This document shows, one piece after another, positions 8,701 through 20,843 of a stretch of DNA of 64,000 nucleotides. The position numbers were made by a program, and so were the translations under genes. The stretch's first letter is position 1; every line of letters begins with the position of its first letter. The notes under the pieces were generated by a model. That model saw nothing but the letters and a program-made list of their open reading frames with translations. It was not told the DNA's origin and made no database searches. The stretch is from Macrocystis pyrifera (Eukaryota > Sar > Phaeophyceae > Laminariales > Laminariaceae), in assembly GCA_031763025.1 (NCBI GenBank), contig JASSKH010000030.1, positions 4,455,495 to 4,519,494 on the forward strand, written 5' to 3'.

Positions 8701-9745
8701 ATTCGACATGCTAGAAAGCAACTCCTGCACATCTTCCATATTATTACCGGCTGATCTACAGCAGGATCCAGATGATATACTGTACCAGGAAAGGCAGATA
8801 GATATATCGTGATCTGACCAGTGTCTGGGACTTTGGCCGAAGAAACAAGCGCCCCCCCCGCCCCCCCCCACGCCGCCCAGTCTGTTGCTGTCGCGGAGTA
8901 TACAGCAACTCTACTATTAGTAATCCCATGGCGGCGGCCGCAATACATGTCGCGCAAAAAAAAAAAAAAAAAAGTAGAAACAAAAAAACTTACATGGCTG
9001 CCTGTCTGTGTGGCCAGAAGTAAGGTGTGGCCACCTCGGCCGAGTCCTCTCATCGGCTGAAGACATCCCCCCGTTGTACCGTAGCATCAGCCGTCTCCCT
9101 CTCCCCTTGTCGTCGGGTCTCTTAAAAGGAGCTGTTAATGCTTGCCTACTCTGCAGCACTTTTTGGCCATACAAGTAGTACTTTTTCGGAGAGGCAGCGG
9201 CGCGGTGGTGGTGGTGGTGGTGGTGGTGGTGATGGTGGTGGCGGTGGTGAATAAATGGTGGAGACACCTGAGATTGGTGGTGTAGGCGGAGACAATGGAG
9301 GGAGGAGGTAGCGGTGGCGGGGCGGGAGGTGACATCGCTGGAGACGACATCGTTTTGCCTCCACTTCTTCACCCTCTCATCATGTCTGACTTATAATAGC
9401 TGCTCGACCGAGAAGGTACGTACCCGCCAAACAACTTTTGCTTTTATGAGAACGCTTTTAGGTACGGACCTTTTACTGCTGTATGTACAGCTATCGCAGG
9501 CGATGAGATTTTGAACGATGACCGGGATAATACCGAAGTACCACTCTGCCCCGAAATATAGGGACATCTAGCATACGATTATTAAATACTAAAGGTCCTT
9601 ATATTTTAGGTCAGAGGTGTATGCACAAACCAGTTGTCTTGACAGCCAGTTTGTTTTCTGCGGTTAGATGTTGGGACACGTGTTAAAAAAATGCCTTTTA
9701 AAAAAGAAAAAACACGTAACAGTTTTTTGGGGGTGAGATCTCGGG
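8701..9745. other. No gene; GGT/GTG trinucleotide run and homopolymers
   Basis: C runs (8851-8868), an A run (8957-8974) and a GGT run (about 9204-9245, continuing with interruptions to 9330). Open frames with His or Thr runs are microsatellite products. Confidence 0.55.
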
Positions 9746-9749
9746 TTAA

Positions 9750-9843
9750 CCCTTTTAGTGGTGCGGTCCCCTTTTGGGGACAAACCACTTGGAACTAGAG
9801 TAGTTTGTCCCCTAAAACGGACTCCTGCAGTACTAAAAGGGCC
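9750..9843. mobile_element. MITE-B copy 2 (well preserved)
   Basis: CCCTTTTAGTGGTGCGGTCC and CCTTTTGGGGACAAACCACT are mirrored by AGTAGTTTGTCCCCTAAAAC and GGACTCCTGCAGTACTAAAAGGG. The whole element can fold into one imperfect hairpin. TTAA precedes it. No target duplication could be fixed. Confidence 0.8.
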
Positions 9844-9982
9844 ATGTAACCCCAGAGGGAGGGAAAAATTGACGGTCGAAAGCGAAGAAGACAGAAACCG
9901 TCACCGCGTGGTTGGGTCCGAGGTAATTACAACGCGAGGAGTGGTACGGGACGGCCCCCAAGACAGCCTATGACAGTCCATG
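9844..9982. other. No feature recognised
   Basis: Short spacer between MITE-B and SINE-2 without signal. Confidence 0.4.
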
Positions 9983-10239
9983 TTATCAGGATTATTACCC
10001 TGGGCTGGGTAATCGATCGATGTTTTACCCCTCTAGCTCAGTAGGTAATACCTTCACATTTGGCGTCGTCGGCAAGACACGGGTTCGAACCTCACTTCGA
10101 ACGTTCCTTTTATAGAAAACGTTTGCGCGTGCGCCCCTGTAAAAACACATCTCCCTGGTTCCCCAGGTATTGAGACGAAGCGGGTAGGTCAGCGTACGGC
10201 CGTATACGGTACCGATGCCCCAAAGATCCCGCCATTCAG
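9983..10239 (+). mobile_element. SINE-2 unit 1 (tRNA-like)
   Basis: Order: CCTGGGCTGGGTAATCGATC, then TAGCTCAGTAGGTAATACC (A-box-like), then CACGGGTTCGAACCTC (B-box-like). A body follows with CACATCTCCCTGG, GACGAAGCGGGTAGGTCAGC and a terminal ATCCCGCCATTCAGA that runs into a G tract. The tRNA-like part covers about 10029-10105. Confidence 0.78.
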
Positions 10240-10452
10240 AGGGGGGGGGGGGGGGGGGGGGGGGGGTGTACTCGATAGGAGAGGTGTACTCATGTCATGC
10301 ATGGCCGTAGTCGTATGACCATATACCCTCGCATCCCTACAATGCCGGGATGGAGCGTGTCGGGTTTTCACCGACCAGGCAGACATTGCTTGCACCAAGC
10401 GCGAAGCGCCGTGAGGTGTCCGGCGAGTCGCATGAAGGGTGAACTGCATCCT
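10240..10452 (+). repeat. Repeat-C copy (most complete)
   Basis: A G tract (10240-10266) joins the end of a SINE-2 unit to GTGTACTCATGTCATGCATG. Then come CCGTAGTCGTATGACC, CCCTCGCATCCCTACAATGC, CGTGTCGGGTTTTCACCGAC, CAGGCAGACATTGCTTG, CACCAAGCGCGAAGCGCC and GTCGCATGAAGGGTGAACTG. Confidence 0.85.
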
Positions 10453-10569
10453 ACTTAGAACCGCTTCTACCCATTCACATCTACCTGTGCTGATTTTGGC
10501 GCATAAGCTGCCCGTAGCCGACTTGATAGCGCCAAACGTTATAATCGATGTTTAGGACGCTATCTGCAC

Positions 10570-10664
10570 CCTCTGGTACCGCAGTCCCGTTTTGGGGACA
10601 AACTTACTTGAAATTAGACTGGTTTGTGCCCCAAAACGGAGACTGCAGTTTTCCCTAGAAGGGT
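10570..10664. mobile_element. MITE-B copy 3
   Basis: TGGTACCGCAGTCCCGTTTT and GGGGACAAAC pair with GGTTTGTGCCCCAAAACGG and GACTGCAGTTTTCCCTAGAA. The outermost left bases have decayed. Confidence 0.75.
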
Positions 10665-10711
10665 AAAAGTGGTCTTGATAGGACAAATCCAGTTATGTTT
10701 TTGGGTGATAC

Positions 10712-10747
<36 letters not shown>

Positions 10748-12673
10748 GCTTGCCTTCCGACAAATATAGCGCAGATGCCGTTCCTATATAAACCGAATGT
10801 CCTTCCGTCAATCAGTAGTATCCCTCATACACCTCTCTGCCAGTCGTTTCCCAATCCCCATTCCCCACATCATTTCGTTTTAGCTACCATAGACCTCTCT
10901 CAAGTGTATAAGGAACCTCAGAAAAGTTGCAGGCGCACCCTCTCTTGATACCGTACGTATACGTGGCAGGCTTCCCTCTAGGGGACGAGGGGTGTGTAGG
11001 GGAATGTTGCGTAACGACCGTCGCAAAAAAAAAACTCTTCTCTTTCTTGTCGAGATGTTGGCCACCGGATGTATAATAATAGGGGAGTGGGAGGGTGTGG
11101 TGTTGCTGCACAAGCATCGTTGTTGAATCTCCTCTTCTTGGTTGGCGAGACGTGTGGGCCGCCGGCTGCAGCTGGGGTCTTGTATGGTGGGCACAGGCGG
11201 AGGAGATCATAGGGCGGACATAGATACACAAACGGAGTCAAGAGCCTGTCTGTGCTGCATGTTCTTAATAGGTGAAGGCATTAGCTTCCTTTTTTTTTGT
11301 TCGTATCACCTTGGTTGTTTTTCTTCCATTCTCTTTCTTCCTGGGAATGTTCTACGAGCGATCAACGCTGAAGAAGCTGGTGCTGCACAGTCCCGGATGA
11401 CGAAACAATGAACACACCTTCTCGGACGGGGAAGGTTCATGAGTGATTCAACATTGAAGCTTCGTGCTGCACATTGCTGGATGGGAAACCCAACAAACAC
11501 AAATCGCAACAGTCAATCGTGGGAAACTCATGTCGTCACCTTCCTTGGCGATATTGGCCCGGAGGGTGGACGTGGACGGGGTTACAGCAGCCGACGGACG
11601 CGTGCTGCTACAGAGGTCGCGCTTTATAGCCGATTTATTTTGGTCCAGAAAACGGGAAGGTTTGCCTATATCGAATAAAGGTACTTTCGGCAAACAAAAA
11701 TAACCGGTCAAGAGCCTGCTCCGAAAATATGACCTTCGACCTTTTTATTAGCACCCTTGCCGTCCGTTGCTAGAAGGGGACGCTATTAATAGCACCCCCA
11801 GGAAAGCATTATCGAGTTCCCGCGCGTAGGCGTTTCGCCATCATAGACATACGACTAGGAACTAGAGTAAAAGATTGGCAGTCGAGATTCGTATTTTGTA
11901 GCTGTCGAATAGTTGATGCAAAATATGCAGGAATCCTGAGCTTTTTTAGCCCTCTTTTTTCATTTTTTTGGGCCCAATAGCTTACTGCCCATCATGGGAA
12001 CGTAGTTTTTCCTCCCGTAGCATCTTCGACGACGACTGCTGAAGAGAAATATCATCCGCCTGGAGAACAACACTATTTTAGTGAAGGCTATTTCTTCATC
12101 GGTGATGTAGCCGTTGTGCTGTGCTCCCGTGTGTGAAAAGAAACTGTTATTTTTGCGAGCTTTTTGTGCTACTCGCTCGCATCTTCGAGTACACGAAGAC
12201 ACCTCGTGAGTCGCTTCTTCCCTCCTACGACTGCCATCCGGCGCACCCGACGTCCTCGCACACCCCATCAGGGGCATCCCTCGCTTTAGAGGGCTGTAGT
12301 TTCCTGTGAGGAGCTGTAGCTGTCCACAAGCGAAATAGTGCAAACGTTCAGTTGGAGGTTGTTTCTGTCTCATTTTGTGCACCCCAAACATTTCGACCAA
12401 TTTCGACCTCTGCAGCTCCTTCAAGTCGAGGCGTAAGCCTATGTTGAGAACCCGAGGGAGATCAATCTCGAGAGAAACACAAGCTGCTGCTCTGATGAAC
12501 CTCTTTCAAGTCACGGTCGCTCTCCGGAAATAGCACGAACCAACCGAGGTTCTAAACGCGGCGTGTTGAACAATAATGGCGAAGTGTTTTTTTCTGTTCC
12601 GATAAAACGTACAGTTTATTAGATTGACTGGAAACCCCGGGGACCAGGAGACGCGTGGGTACCCGCGTGGCCT
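10665..12673. other. Two kilobases without a recognised gene
   Basis: Contains an ATT run (about 10711-10746). A sequence of about 40 bp occurs twice in similar form: AACGCTGAAGAAGCTGGTGC at about 11362 and AACATTGAAGCTTCGTGCTG at about 11450, both followed by CACA...GGATG. Several frames reach 80-150 codons on both strands, but none has a recognisable motif and they overlap each other. I call no gene. Confidence 0.45.
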
Positions 12674-12771
12674 TAAGCCTTTTGCTAAGACCGCAGTCCC
12701 CTTTTGGGGCCAAACTAGCAAAAATCTAAGTGATTTGTTCCCACAACGGTGATGCAGTCCTAAAAGGGTAA
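12674..12771. mobile_element. MITE-B copy 4
   Basis: CCTTTTGCTAAGACCGCAGT and CCCCTTTTGGGGCCAAAC face GTGATTTGTTCCCACAACGG and TGATGCAGTCCTAAAAGGG. Confidence 0.75.
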
Positions 12772-12902
12772 AAAAAAAACGAGCGCTGAAAACGATCGCA
12801 CCCCCGTACGAATTCAACGGCTCTTTACGGCAACGCCCTTTTGTGCGGCGTCTGTCTACCTCTCGGTTTGACTCCTCTGACCCCCACGCATAAAGCATGG
12901 TG

Positions 12903-12975
12903 TAGCAACGCCTCCCCCGGCTGGTTTGTCAAGGTAATCAACGAGATCATCAAAGACCTGGAACGCGTCACCGCG
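12903..12975 (+). pseudogene. Orphan Ty3/gypsy reverse-transcriptase fragment
   Basis: About 70 bp encode a peptide containing SPGWFVKVINE and KDLERV. The same peptide occurs in the RT of the large element at about 19340-19405 on the other strand. No other part of a retrotransposon is visible beside it. Probably a scrap left by deletion or template switching. Confidence 0.75.
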
Positions 12976-13199
12976 AAGAAATGCTTCGTCCTACTAAACG
13001 TCCCTGATTTTTCCATTTTTTTTTTCGTCCTGATTTTTTTTTTGTTTCTTACCACAGGTACACTTTTGCATTTCGTTTTTTTTTTTTTTTTTTTTTTCGT
13101 TTCCCTTTGTTTGTTTCCTGATTTTCCGGGGGGGGGTTTCCTAGAAGAGGAAAACCACGCGTTTTCATGCGTTGTCTACACGTGAAAGGAAGACTTACG

Positions 13200-13400
13200 A
13201 CGGCTTTCTCCAAGACTACTGCTACTACTACTGTGGGGAATTTGATAGTTTCCGCGTGGACACACTTCGGCGTCACCCACGGTGAACAACTTGCTATTTT
13301 ATACTGTGAGCTATCATTATCACAGCAGTCTATGCTCGTAAACAAAGCAGGGGATCTGTTCCTACTGCTATAACTGCTGTACCGCACGAATAAAAGACAG
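13200..13400 (+). repeat. Solo unit of the 26.8-27.8 kb tandem repeat
   Basis: CACTTCGGCGTCACCCACGG, AACAACTTGC and AAGCAGGGGATCTGTTCCTA match the unit repeated near 26820, 27220 and 27590. Confidence 0.6.
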
Positions 13401-13490
13401 AAGGGGCAGGGGCGCACGAAAAAAGAGAAAAGAGAGCCACACTCGGCACAATGTCGGAATTGAAAAACAAGTTAGCGGGTTGGGATTACG

Positions 13491-13966
13491 TGAAGAGATG
13501 GCCGAGATAAGGGTAAAGGTAAGGGACACGTGTATCTGGCAGCTGGGAAGCAGTGTTTCGCTCCTTCTGATCTAGATCTATATTGATGGTGAGAGCTACG
13601 GAAGTACTCTGGTAGAGAAGTACCAGGTAAGAGGAAAGGGGGGGGGAGGGGGGTCGACACCCGGATATACTCGTCCCACCCCACCACAAGCTCTCCTAAA
13701 TTCCTCTTATCTGATGTACTCCTTTAGAACTTTCCTATGCCTACCGATCGCTCTCCTGCTAATATAAGAACTTCTTATTTTATGGTCCTATCTCCGATAA
13801 GGAACATTGCCCTCGTCTACCGGGCTATCCGCCTTGAAGGATCTCGACTAACAAAATATCCACCGGAATAATCCATTCTTTGGATTATTCTCGTAGCCCT
13901 GAGACCACAAAGCTGCAGACTATCTTATCTATATATATAGCCCATGAATACTTCACCCATATCACA
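13491..13966 (-). repeat. 3' LTR (left)
   Basis: Pairs with 24779-25258. Shared blocks include ATCTGGCAGCTGGGAAGCA, CGCTCCTTCTGATCTAGA, CTCCTAAATTCCTCTTATCT, TACCGATCGCTCTCCTGCT, TATCCACCGGAATAATCCAT and TATAGCCCATGA(A/G)TACTTCAC. Begins TGAAG on + and ends TCACA, consistent with TG...CA termini. Confidence 0.9.
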
Positions 13967-15632
13967 TTAGCCCACCCTGAATAGTCGTATATGTAGACCA
14001 CAAGATGGTCGAAGGACGATGACAAAGTTCATCCCAAACGACCAGGAAAAGGTGGTCGAAGAGGCGGCTATTCGAGACTAAACAAATGAGGCTATAGATC
14101 CCCCCGTACACCTCGTCATAGGACCCAAACACCACGAAGGGGGGGGTGTTCACTGAAAATAACCACTGAAAGGGAGACAACGTGGTAGAAGACATGATTC
14201 AAAGCGAAGGCAAAAAGGAGAAAACAGCCAAAGCGAAAACCAAAGAAAGACGGAAGGAAAAGGAGACAGAAGCCAAGCGAAGCGAAGGCTATAGAAGAAA
14301 ATGAAGGCCAAAGTGAAGCCGAAGAAGGACGCACAAACGTAATACTGGAGCCGTAGCTGGGACCCAAGGAGGTAAGAACGACGGTTGTTCGCCGAACCGG
14401 TTTGGCAAACTATGAGACTCTCCAAAGGGGAAAGCGATCACAATCCAGAAACGTAAATACCAGGTAGGCGACATGCCTTGCCTTGTGGCTAAGGTCCTAG
14501 CGTGGTAGGCATCACGCGAGACAAAAGGGAACAGCAAGAGTGCTACGAGGGCTGCGTGCACTTGGGGGTTACTAAAACCGGGAGACGGAGCGAACAACGC
14601 GGCGTCTGGGAGACCTGTTGGTGGTGTGAACAATACCAGCAAATGTAGCAAGGTAGTTGACTCAACAAAAACAAACTCAAAGACGGTGTCGGCAAGAAAA
14701 TCTGCAAAAAGATCGGCATAACGCGTGCAGCTCGAGGTGGTAGATAGCGCGGGGCTTAAACACTAGCGTGTGCAACCCGGCCAATAGGGGCGACATCAAA
14801 GGTGGTGCCGGTTGGCAGAGGGCAGAGGGCGCGCGGAATACCGGACAAAAATAAAGGAGAAGAACAGGAAGAGAAAACGAAAAGCCATCGGGACCAGGAA
14901 ACTGACAAAAAGCTGGACACAGGTCAGGGGAAATCGATCATGTCAGAACCACTATGTATGGCCGATAACTCTGCGGCCGTCCGGGGCGACAATGCTACCG
15001 GGACCCTACTTGGTAAACATGGAAGAAACACGGGTGTTCAAAACTCGATTTAATGCTAGTTCGATGACTGTCTGAAACAGGTGTTGGCAGAAACCGACGG
15101 AGGTCAGGATACAACCCAGGCTACGACACGATCGTACCTCGGCGTAGTATCGTCGAGAATTGGCGGTTGGCTAGTAAAGTACAAACACAAATGCTGATTA
15201 CGATGTCACTACGACTCGGCGGCCTGAGCGTAAGGAGGTCACACGGAGGTGTAGGCGATATGAAAAAAATGAAGGGGAGGGGGGGGGGAGACAGTTGTAT
15301 TCCCAAATACACAAAAAGAACACTACTATGGCCCTAGATCAGTAGCCAACACGGAGTCGGGCAAGCGGAACCGGTGGCCGTAGGTGGAAAAAACGCACCC
15401 AAGAAGCTGGCTGCTGACGACTATTGAAGACTCACCATGAAGAAGTACTCTTAAGCTCTTGTAGACTAACTAGAAAAACTACTCGAAGGTATTGTAGACT
15501 AACCAGAAGAATTACTCCAAGTAACCAGAACCAAACAAAAAGGCTGTACCAAGGCTAACGGGGGGAACGGGGGGGGAGTGGGAACGGCGGGGGCTCCGCG
15601 GGCCACATCAGAGTTCCACACCATCCCACGTG
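13967..15632 (-). other. Retrotransposon 3' non-coding region
   Basis: Lies between the end of integrase and the left LTR. The first 160 bp (GCCCACCCTGAATAGTCGTA onward) are also found at 53125-53280. The stretch 14190-14330 is A/G-rich. Frames here are short and lack motifs; I see no env-like or chromodomain feature. Confidence 0.7.
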
Positions 15633-17510
15633 CTAGGCTCCCATTCCCATGGCGTTGAAGACACCACGATCCGTACACGTCGTTCCGTGCTGTAGTGTAG
15701 CGGGAAGACTGGAGGTCGATCTTGATCGGGCCGGGGTCGTCCAGGAACCGGATGATGTAGAAACCGTCCGGCGGACGTTCCAGTGTGTGGTCTCGAAGAA
15801 GCGTCCGGGGGTGAGCGGTGACCGATCTTGCGCAGCCACCAGAGGCAGTCGCGCGCCTTGTACCAGATGTGTGTCCCGGAGGGTAGGATGATGGTGCTGA
15901 AGTTGCGGAGCCAAAGGCTGCGGGAGACCTAGGCGTAGCCTGGGGCGAGCAATACTTGGCCTTGGGATCGTGCCAGTTCGCGGCGAGCGGCGCGGATGCG
16001 CATCTGGCGGTAGAGGCGGTTCGTCCGGCGGTGCTGTATCGGCGCTCCTGACCAGTAGAGTAGGATGTGGTGCCGGAAGTGTTGAAGGTCCAGCTCGCGT
16101 TCCCAAGAAGGGCTGAGAAGTCCAGCCCAGTGGGTTTCGCACAGAACGGCGATGACCTCGCCGCGGCCGCGTACGAGCAATGGTCAGTAATCTGCTCGGC
16201 GTCGAAGCGTTCCGGTGGAGGAGTGACATCGTCGACCGTGACGAGGTAAGGTGGGGACTAGGCAGCATAAGCTGCGAGCACGTGTGTAGTGAAGTCCGCG
16301 GGCAGATGCATGGGGATATCGCTGATGTCGTCGGGGTTCCGGCAAGGTTAGCACCGTTTGACGAAGACGCGTGGCTTGGAGTCCCGTCCCGGAAGGTTGG
16401 ATGAAAGGTCGAGAAAAAGTAGCTTGTCGTGAAGGGGGCGATGGTCGGGGGTGCTTGAGGCGGGCGTCGGTCCTACGGCGAGGACCTTGAAGGGTCCATT
16501 CCAGTTCAGGGAAAGATTCGTCTTGAGGACGGTTACGTCGGTGCCCGTTTTGACGCCTTGGCGGATGGTTGAGGCGGAGTTGTAGACCCAGATCCAGCCG
16601 CCTACGGTGAAGGGGGGGGATGCAGGGAGGGCGGCCATGATGGGCGCGGTGCGGCGCTGGAGACGCGAGACGGTGAGTCGGTGTAGTTCGCGGACGAGGG
16701 AATAGGCGTGTCGTTCGGGTGGTGGCGAGGTTGATGTAGACCAGGTTGTCGCGGTCCAAGCTTTGGTGACCGACGATGTTGTCAGGTTCGAAGACCGAGA
16801 GCTGGAGGCGAGCAAGACGGCCCATGTGGAGTTGGATAGGCACAAGCCCTGTGGCGGCGTTCACGGAGTTGTTGTAAGCCGACGACACGTGTGGTAGCAG
16901 CACGTCCCAGTCGGTCTGCTATCCGTTGCCGACCATAGAGAGCATTTGGGCCATCACATGGTTGACGCGCTCGACGCCGCCGTTGATGCAGGGGTGGTAG
17001 GCGCAGGTGTTGACCTTGTGGATACTAAGGAGGTCGTAAGTGATGTTCGCAAACTTGGAGGTAAACTGCTGTCCGTTGCCGGAGAGGAGCGTAACCGGGC
17101 ACCCGGAGAGGGGTGTACTCGTTCAGGAGGATGTCGGCGGTGATGGCAGCCGTAAACTGCGCCGCTGAAACGGCAAGTATATCGACGCGGCGGCTGGAGC
17201 GGTCGGTAAAGAGGAGGATGTGGACGTTGCCGCACGGTATGAGCGGCAGGGGCCCAAAGTAGTTGATGCTGACGGTGATGCTAGGTCCGTTGGGCAAAGG
17301 CAGAGAAAGGATGGGCCACCGAATGGTGTGTCGGGAGGTCTTCCGCGCCTGGCATTGGAGACAGCGGCGGATCTACCAGCGGACGGAAGCGTCCATGCAT
17401 ATCCACCAAAAGAAACATACCAGCATGCGCACTGTTTGGGTAACTCCCAGGTGTAGAGAGGTGGTGGCGTGGTATGTGTTCAGCACCCAGGGGCGCATTA
17501 ACATTGGCAC
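15633..17510 (-). pseudogene. Integrase of the Ty3/gypsy element, broken
   Basis: On -, the zinc-binding start is visible at about 17500-17340 (YHATTSLH and CLQCQ), with an in-frame TAG between the two halves. The catalytic core follows at about 17297-16950: SINYFGPL stands where the family has Asp before Tyr, so the first acidic residue is Asn; the second motif reads SGNG rather than S-D-N-G; the Glu is kept in GGVERVNH. After a frame change, the post-core region (LPHVSSAYNNS, then GWIWVYNSAST and GPFKVL) continues to about 16184. Weaker related sequence runs to 15633. Family members insert the cDNA into the host genome; this copy could not. Confidence 0.88.
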
Positions 17511-18228
17511 GTAGACGCGTAGGGTAAGGGGGCGGGTGGTGGTAGGCTGTTCCCGGATGGGGTTGCGGGCGGTCGTTGGACCAGGAGGGTGGTTTCGTCG
17601 TCGGTACGGTGCAGCTTGCTCTTGGAAGCAAGAGTGAGGACTTCCGAAAGGTGTGGGCGCCAGACCGAGGAGACGAAATCCGGGAGGTCAATCGGCGTGG
17701 GGGCAGGGGAGTCCAACGACAGGAAGCGGATGGTGGCGCAGCACAGGGACTCTGCTCGTTGTTCTCGCGCCCGGTCTTTGTAGGTGTAGTGCTCGACGCA
17801 GTCGAGGAGGTAGAGGTCGTCATCGGGCTCCACGACGGGCTCCGGAAGGGGCAGTGACGGTGGTGTTGGTGTCGGCGGAGAAGACGTTGTTGAAGGGATA
17901 GGTCTTGGTATAGTGGGCGCCAACGGCTCGGGTGGCCTCGATGGTGCGGGTGGCGCGGGGGCTGTAGCTGGATGCGTCGTCGTTTGAGGACGTCTTGGCT
18001 GGGCCCCGGCCGGGGGCGCGGTCGCACGGTAGGTGGACGTAGATCGTTTGCGTACGACGGGTGGAGGTCGGCGTCCGCAACGATAGTCGGCTGTGGGCCG
18101 AGGGGTTCCCGCGGCAGCGGCGACGCGATGGCGGGTCCGAGAAGATATTAGACCTGGAAGGGCTGGTTCCGTAGCGTCAATTGTGGACGGTGGAGAGATG
18201 ACGGACCGCCTGGAAGCCCGGCAGGAGC
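17511..18228 (-). pseudogene. Spacer between RNase H and integrase
   Basis: Pro/Ser/Thr-rich translations with an acidic patch (EPDDDLYLLDCVEHY) and FVSSVWRPHLSE. This position between RNase H and integrase is a normal linker in such elements. Frames switch at least once. Confidence 0.6.
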
Positions 18229-20361
18229 TCAGGTGTTCACGGCGTCATTCTCGGTGCTAACAAGCTGTCCCGCAGTGGAGTCGTTGGTCGCAATAGGCCC
18301 GACGAAGGTGTGGTGTGCGGGGAAAAGGGTGGGGTGCTCCATACGTGGTCCCAGTAGGCGGAACTCGCGGAAATCGGCTGGATGGTTGGGTTTGGGTCTT
18401 GAAATAGGGGATACGAGCCCACCCAAGCCGATACCCGGGGCGGGAGGGTCGTTCGGCGCGAAGCCGCAGGGGTGGATGAGGTAGATGCCGACGGTGTCGG
18501 GGCCAGTAAGGAGGTTACGTCCGGTGCAGTCGGCGTCAGTGGTTGGTTGGGGAATGCGGGAGAGGAAGTCGGCGTTGCCGTTAGCCGTGCCCTCCCGGTA
18601 CTCCAGTGTGTAGGTGTACGCTGAAAGGAACTCAAGCCAGTGCCGGACGATGGCGTTATGTTCTCCGACCTTGGCGATGTTCTCGAGCGCCTTGTGGTCC
18701 GAGTAGATCTGTAAACGGGTGGACCATAAATGTCCGCGGAGGCGTTTGATCGCGCACACGATGTTCCCGGCCTCGAAGTCGAGGGTGTCCATGAATGTTC
18801 GGAGTCCAGAGTGGCACGGCTGATGAAGAGGATGGGGCGGACTAAGCCGTTGGGTTGTTCTTGCTCAAAGCTCGCTCCGAAGACGTCGATACTAGCGTCG
18901 TAGTAGAGGCGGAAGGGGCGGGAGTTGTCGGCGACGGCGTCGAAATCGGGGTAGACGAGGATAGGCGGTTCGGCAAGTTTGTGTGGGATGGCGCGTACGG
19001 TGGTTTCCATGGCGGGGAAATCGATTATGGCGCCTTTCTTTAGTAGGGCGTTGATGGGGCGCAGGCGTCGGGAAAGGTTTATCAGGAACTTGCCGTAGAA
19101 GTTGATGCCTCCAATGAGCGAGCGCACTTGCTTCTTGTCGGTGGGCATGGGCATTCTGGTGAGGGACAAGCTAGTTGAGGCTGTAACCGCAAGCGGAGAT
19201 GGTGTGTCCCAGGAAATCGGCGGTAGTGGCGCCGATTTTGGCCTTGGCGGGGGAAAAAATTAAGATGGTGCTTCCGGAGGCGTCCGAAAAGGGCTCTGAT
19301 GTTGGCGACGTGGTCGACGGGGTCGAGGTCGAAAACGACACGCGTTCCAGGTCTTTGATGTCCTCGTTGATTACCTTGACGAACCAGCCGGGGGAGGCGC
19401 TGCTGCCTTGCGGCGTAACAAGCCACTCGAATAGACGGTTTGGGGTGCAAAACTCTGTCAAAGGGATGGTGTTCTTGTCGATGGTGATGTGGTGGAACGA
19501 GGAGACCATGTCGAAGAGCGAAAAGATGCGGCCTTTGCTCAAAGAGTCGGGGATTTCGTCGACGCGGGGTATGGGGAGTTGTCCGAGGGAGCTGGTGGAG
19601 TTGAGCGCCTTGTATTTGATAGTGATGCGGACACCTCCATCCTTGTTGGGGATGGCGACCATAGGGCTGGAGTATGATATGGTGACGTGGAATGCTGGAT
19701 CAGGCCGGCGGCCAGGTACTGGTCTAATACGGCGTCGGCCTTCTTGGCAAGGGGAGTTGATCCTGTAGGGGCGGGAAGTGACCGGTGCTCTGTCCGGGGG
19801 TACTGTGATTTTGAACGGCATCAACGAGCACGAGCCGAAGTCGGTCTTCGAGGTGGAGAAGACGTCCTGGGATTCGCAGAGGGCGTCACCCAAGTTGTTG
19901 ATCACCAATGGGGTCCATCCAGAACCGTGAAGATCGAAGTTGACGCTGCGTAGGTGCAACGGCAGGCGTTCCCAGAGGTCGAGGAAGATTTCCCGTTGGC
20001 CGGCGTCGAGGCGTGCAAGGAGCTGTGGGCACGGGGCTTTTGGTGCGATAGGGGGCTCGGCTGTCCATGGACTCTCGTCCGCCACGGGGATACTGTCGTG
20101 GAGGGCATGTACGTCCGATGGTGGGGGCGGGGGAGAGCCCAAGGAAGGGTGCCCAAGGGGTGGTAAGTGGTTCCTGTACCAAGGGGGAAAAGGAGCTTCC
20201 GAGGAGGTCGCCCAGCTCTCGAGATCGGTAGATCTAGATGGTGGGGTCGTTTGGTACCCGTTGGAGACGAAAATCGCGGTGTCGGAACGGAGGTTCTCGC
20301 GGGGGAGCATGTTCACCATATAATTCCCGGTAAACTCTGGAGCGCCTGACGGACGCACCAA
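18229..20361 (-). pseudogene. Reverse transcriptase and RNase H, broken
   Basis: RT occupies about 20361-19171 on -. Fingers and palm are recognisable by SSPMVAIPNKDGGVRI, GQLPIPRVDEI, IFSLFDMVSSFH, FEWLVTPQGSS and PGWFVKVINE. A segment upstream of SSPMV reads through in a shifted frame. Directly after KDLERV the sequence jumps to VVFDLDP in another frame, so the tyrosine/Asp-Asp metal-binding motif is missing. RNase H follows at about 19170-18229: FYGKFL tether, YYDASIDVFGASF with the first Asp, then a frame change, YSDHKALENI and TLEYREGTANGNADFLSR. In active elements these copy the RNA genome and remove the template. Confidence 0.9.
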
Positions 20362-20843
20362 TTGACCTTGAAGAGCTTAGGGGTAGCGGAAAGCGAAGTA
20401 GCTTTGTCGCCGGCGAATCGGAGGTGGTAGACGTCGTCAGTTGAACGATCGTCGGGAATGAATGCGGAGGCTCGGTTGGGGTCGTGGTGACGAAAGGAAA
20501 GCTCGCCACGGGTTCGCTGGGGAGATTAGTGGGGAAGGGCGGGCTGTTGCTGGAGCGTGGTATACGAGCGTCGCTCGAAGCGCATCCAGCTGTCTCGCCT
20601 CAAGAAGATGAGGTGGTGCATAGTTCCTGCAGGAACTACGCACCCCCATTCTGCTAGGGCAGCGGTTGGGGGTTCGAAGGCGCATAAACTGGATGCTCAA
20701 GTGGATGGAGGCGGAGGTAGAGAAGGGGGCTGAAGTGCCGAAACCTCCCCATGAACGGGGGGAACTGTGCCGTTCACACGCATCGGTAGCTGAGCTGACT
20801 GCGAGGCCTTCAGTTCCTCCGCCGCGGTTGCGGTGATAAACGA

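Noticed and set aside
10029..10105. A genuine tRNA gene in SINE-2
   Set aside because: The same segment repeats with a fixed non-tRNA body and end motif; copies have damaged B boxes.
11960..12424. 154-codon frame on -
   Set aside because: No motif, no splice context and no similarity to anything I recognise; could be chance in GC-balanced DNA.
19199..19768. 189-codon frame on + opposite the RT
   Set aside because: It is the antisense shadow of the RT coding strand, which has clear motifs.
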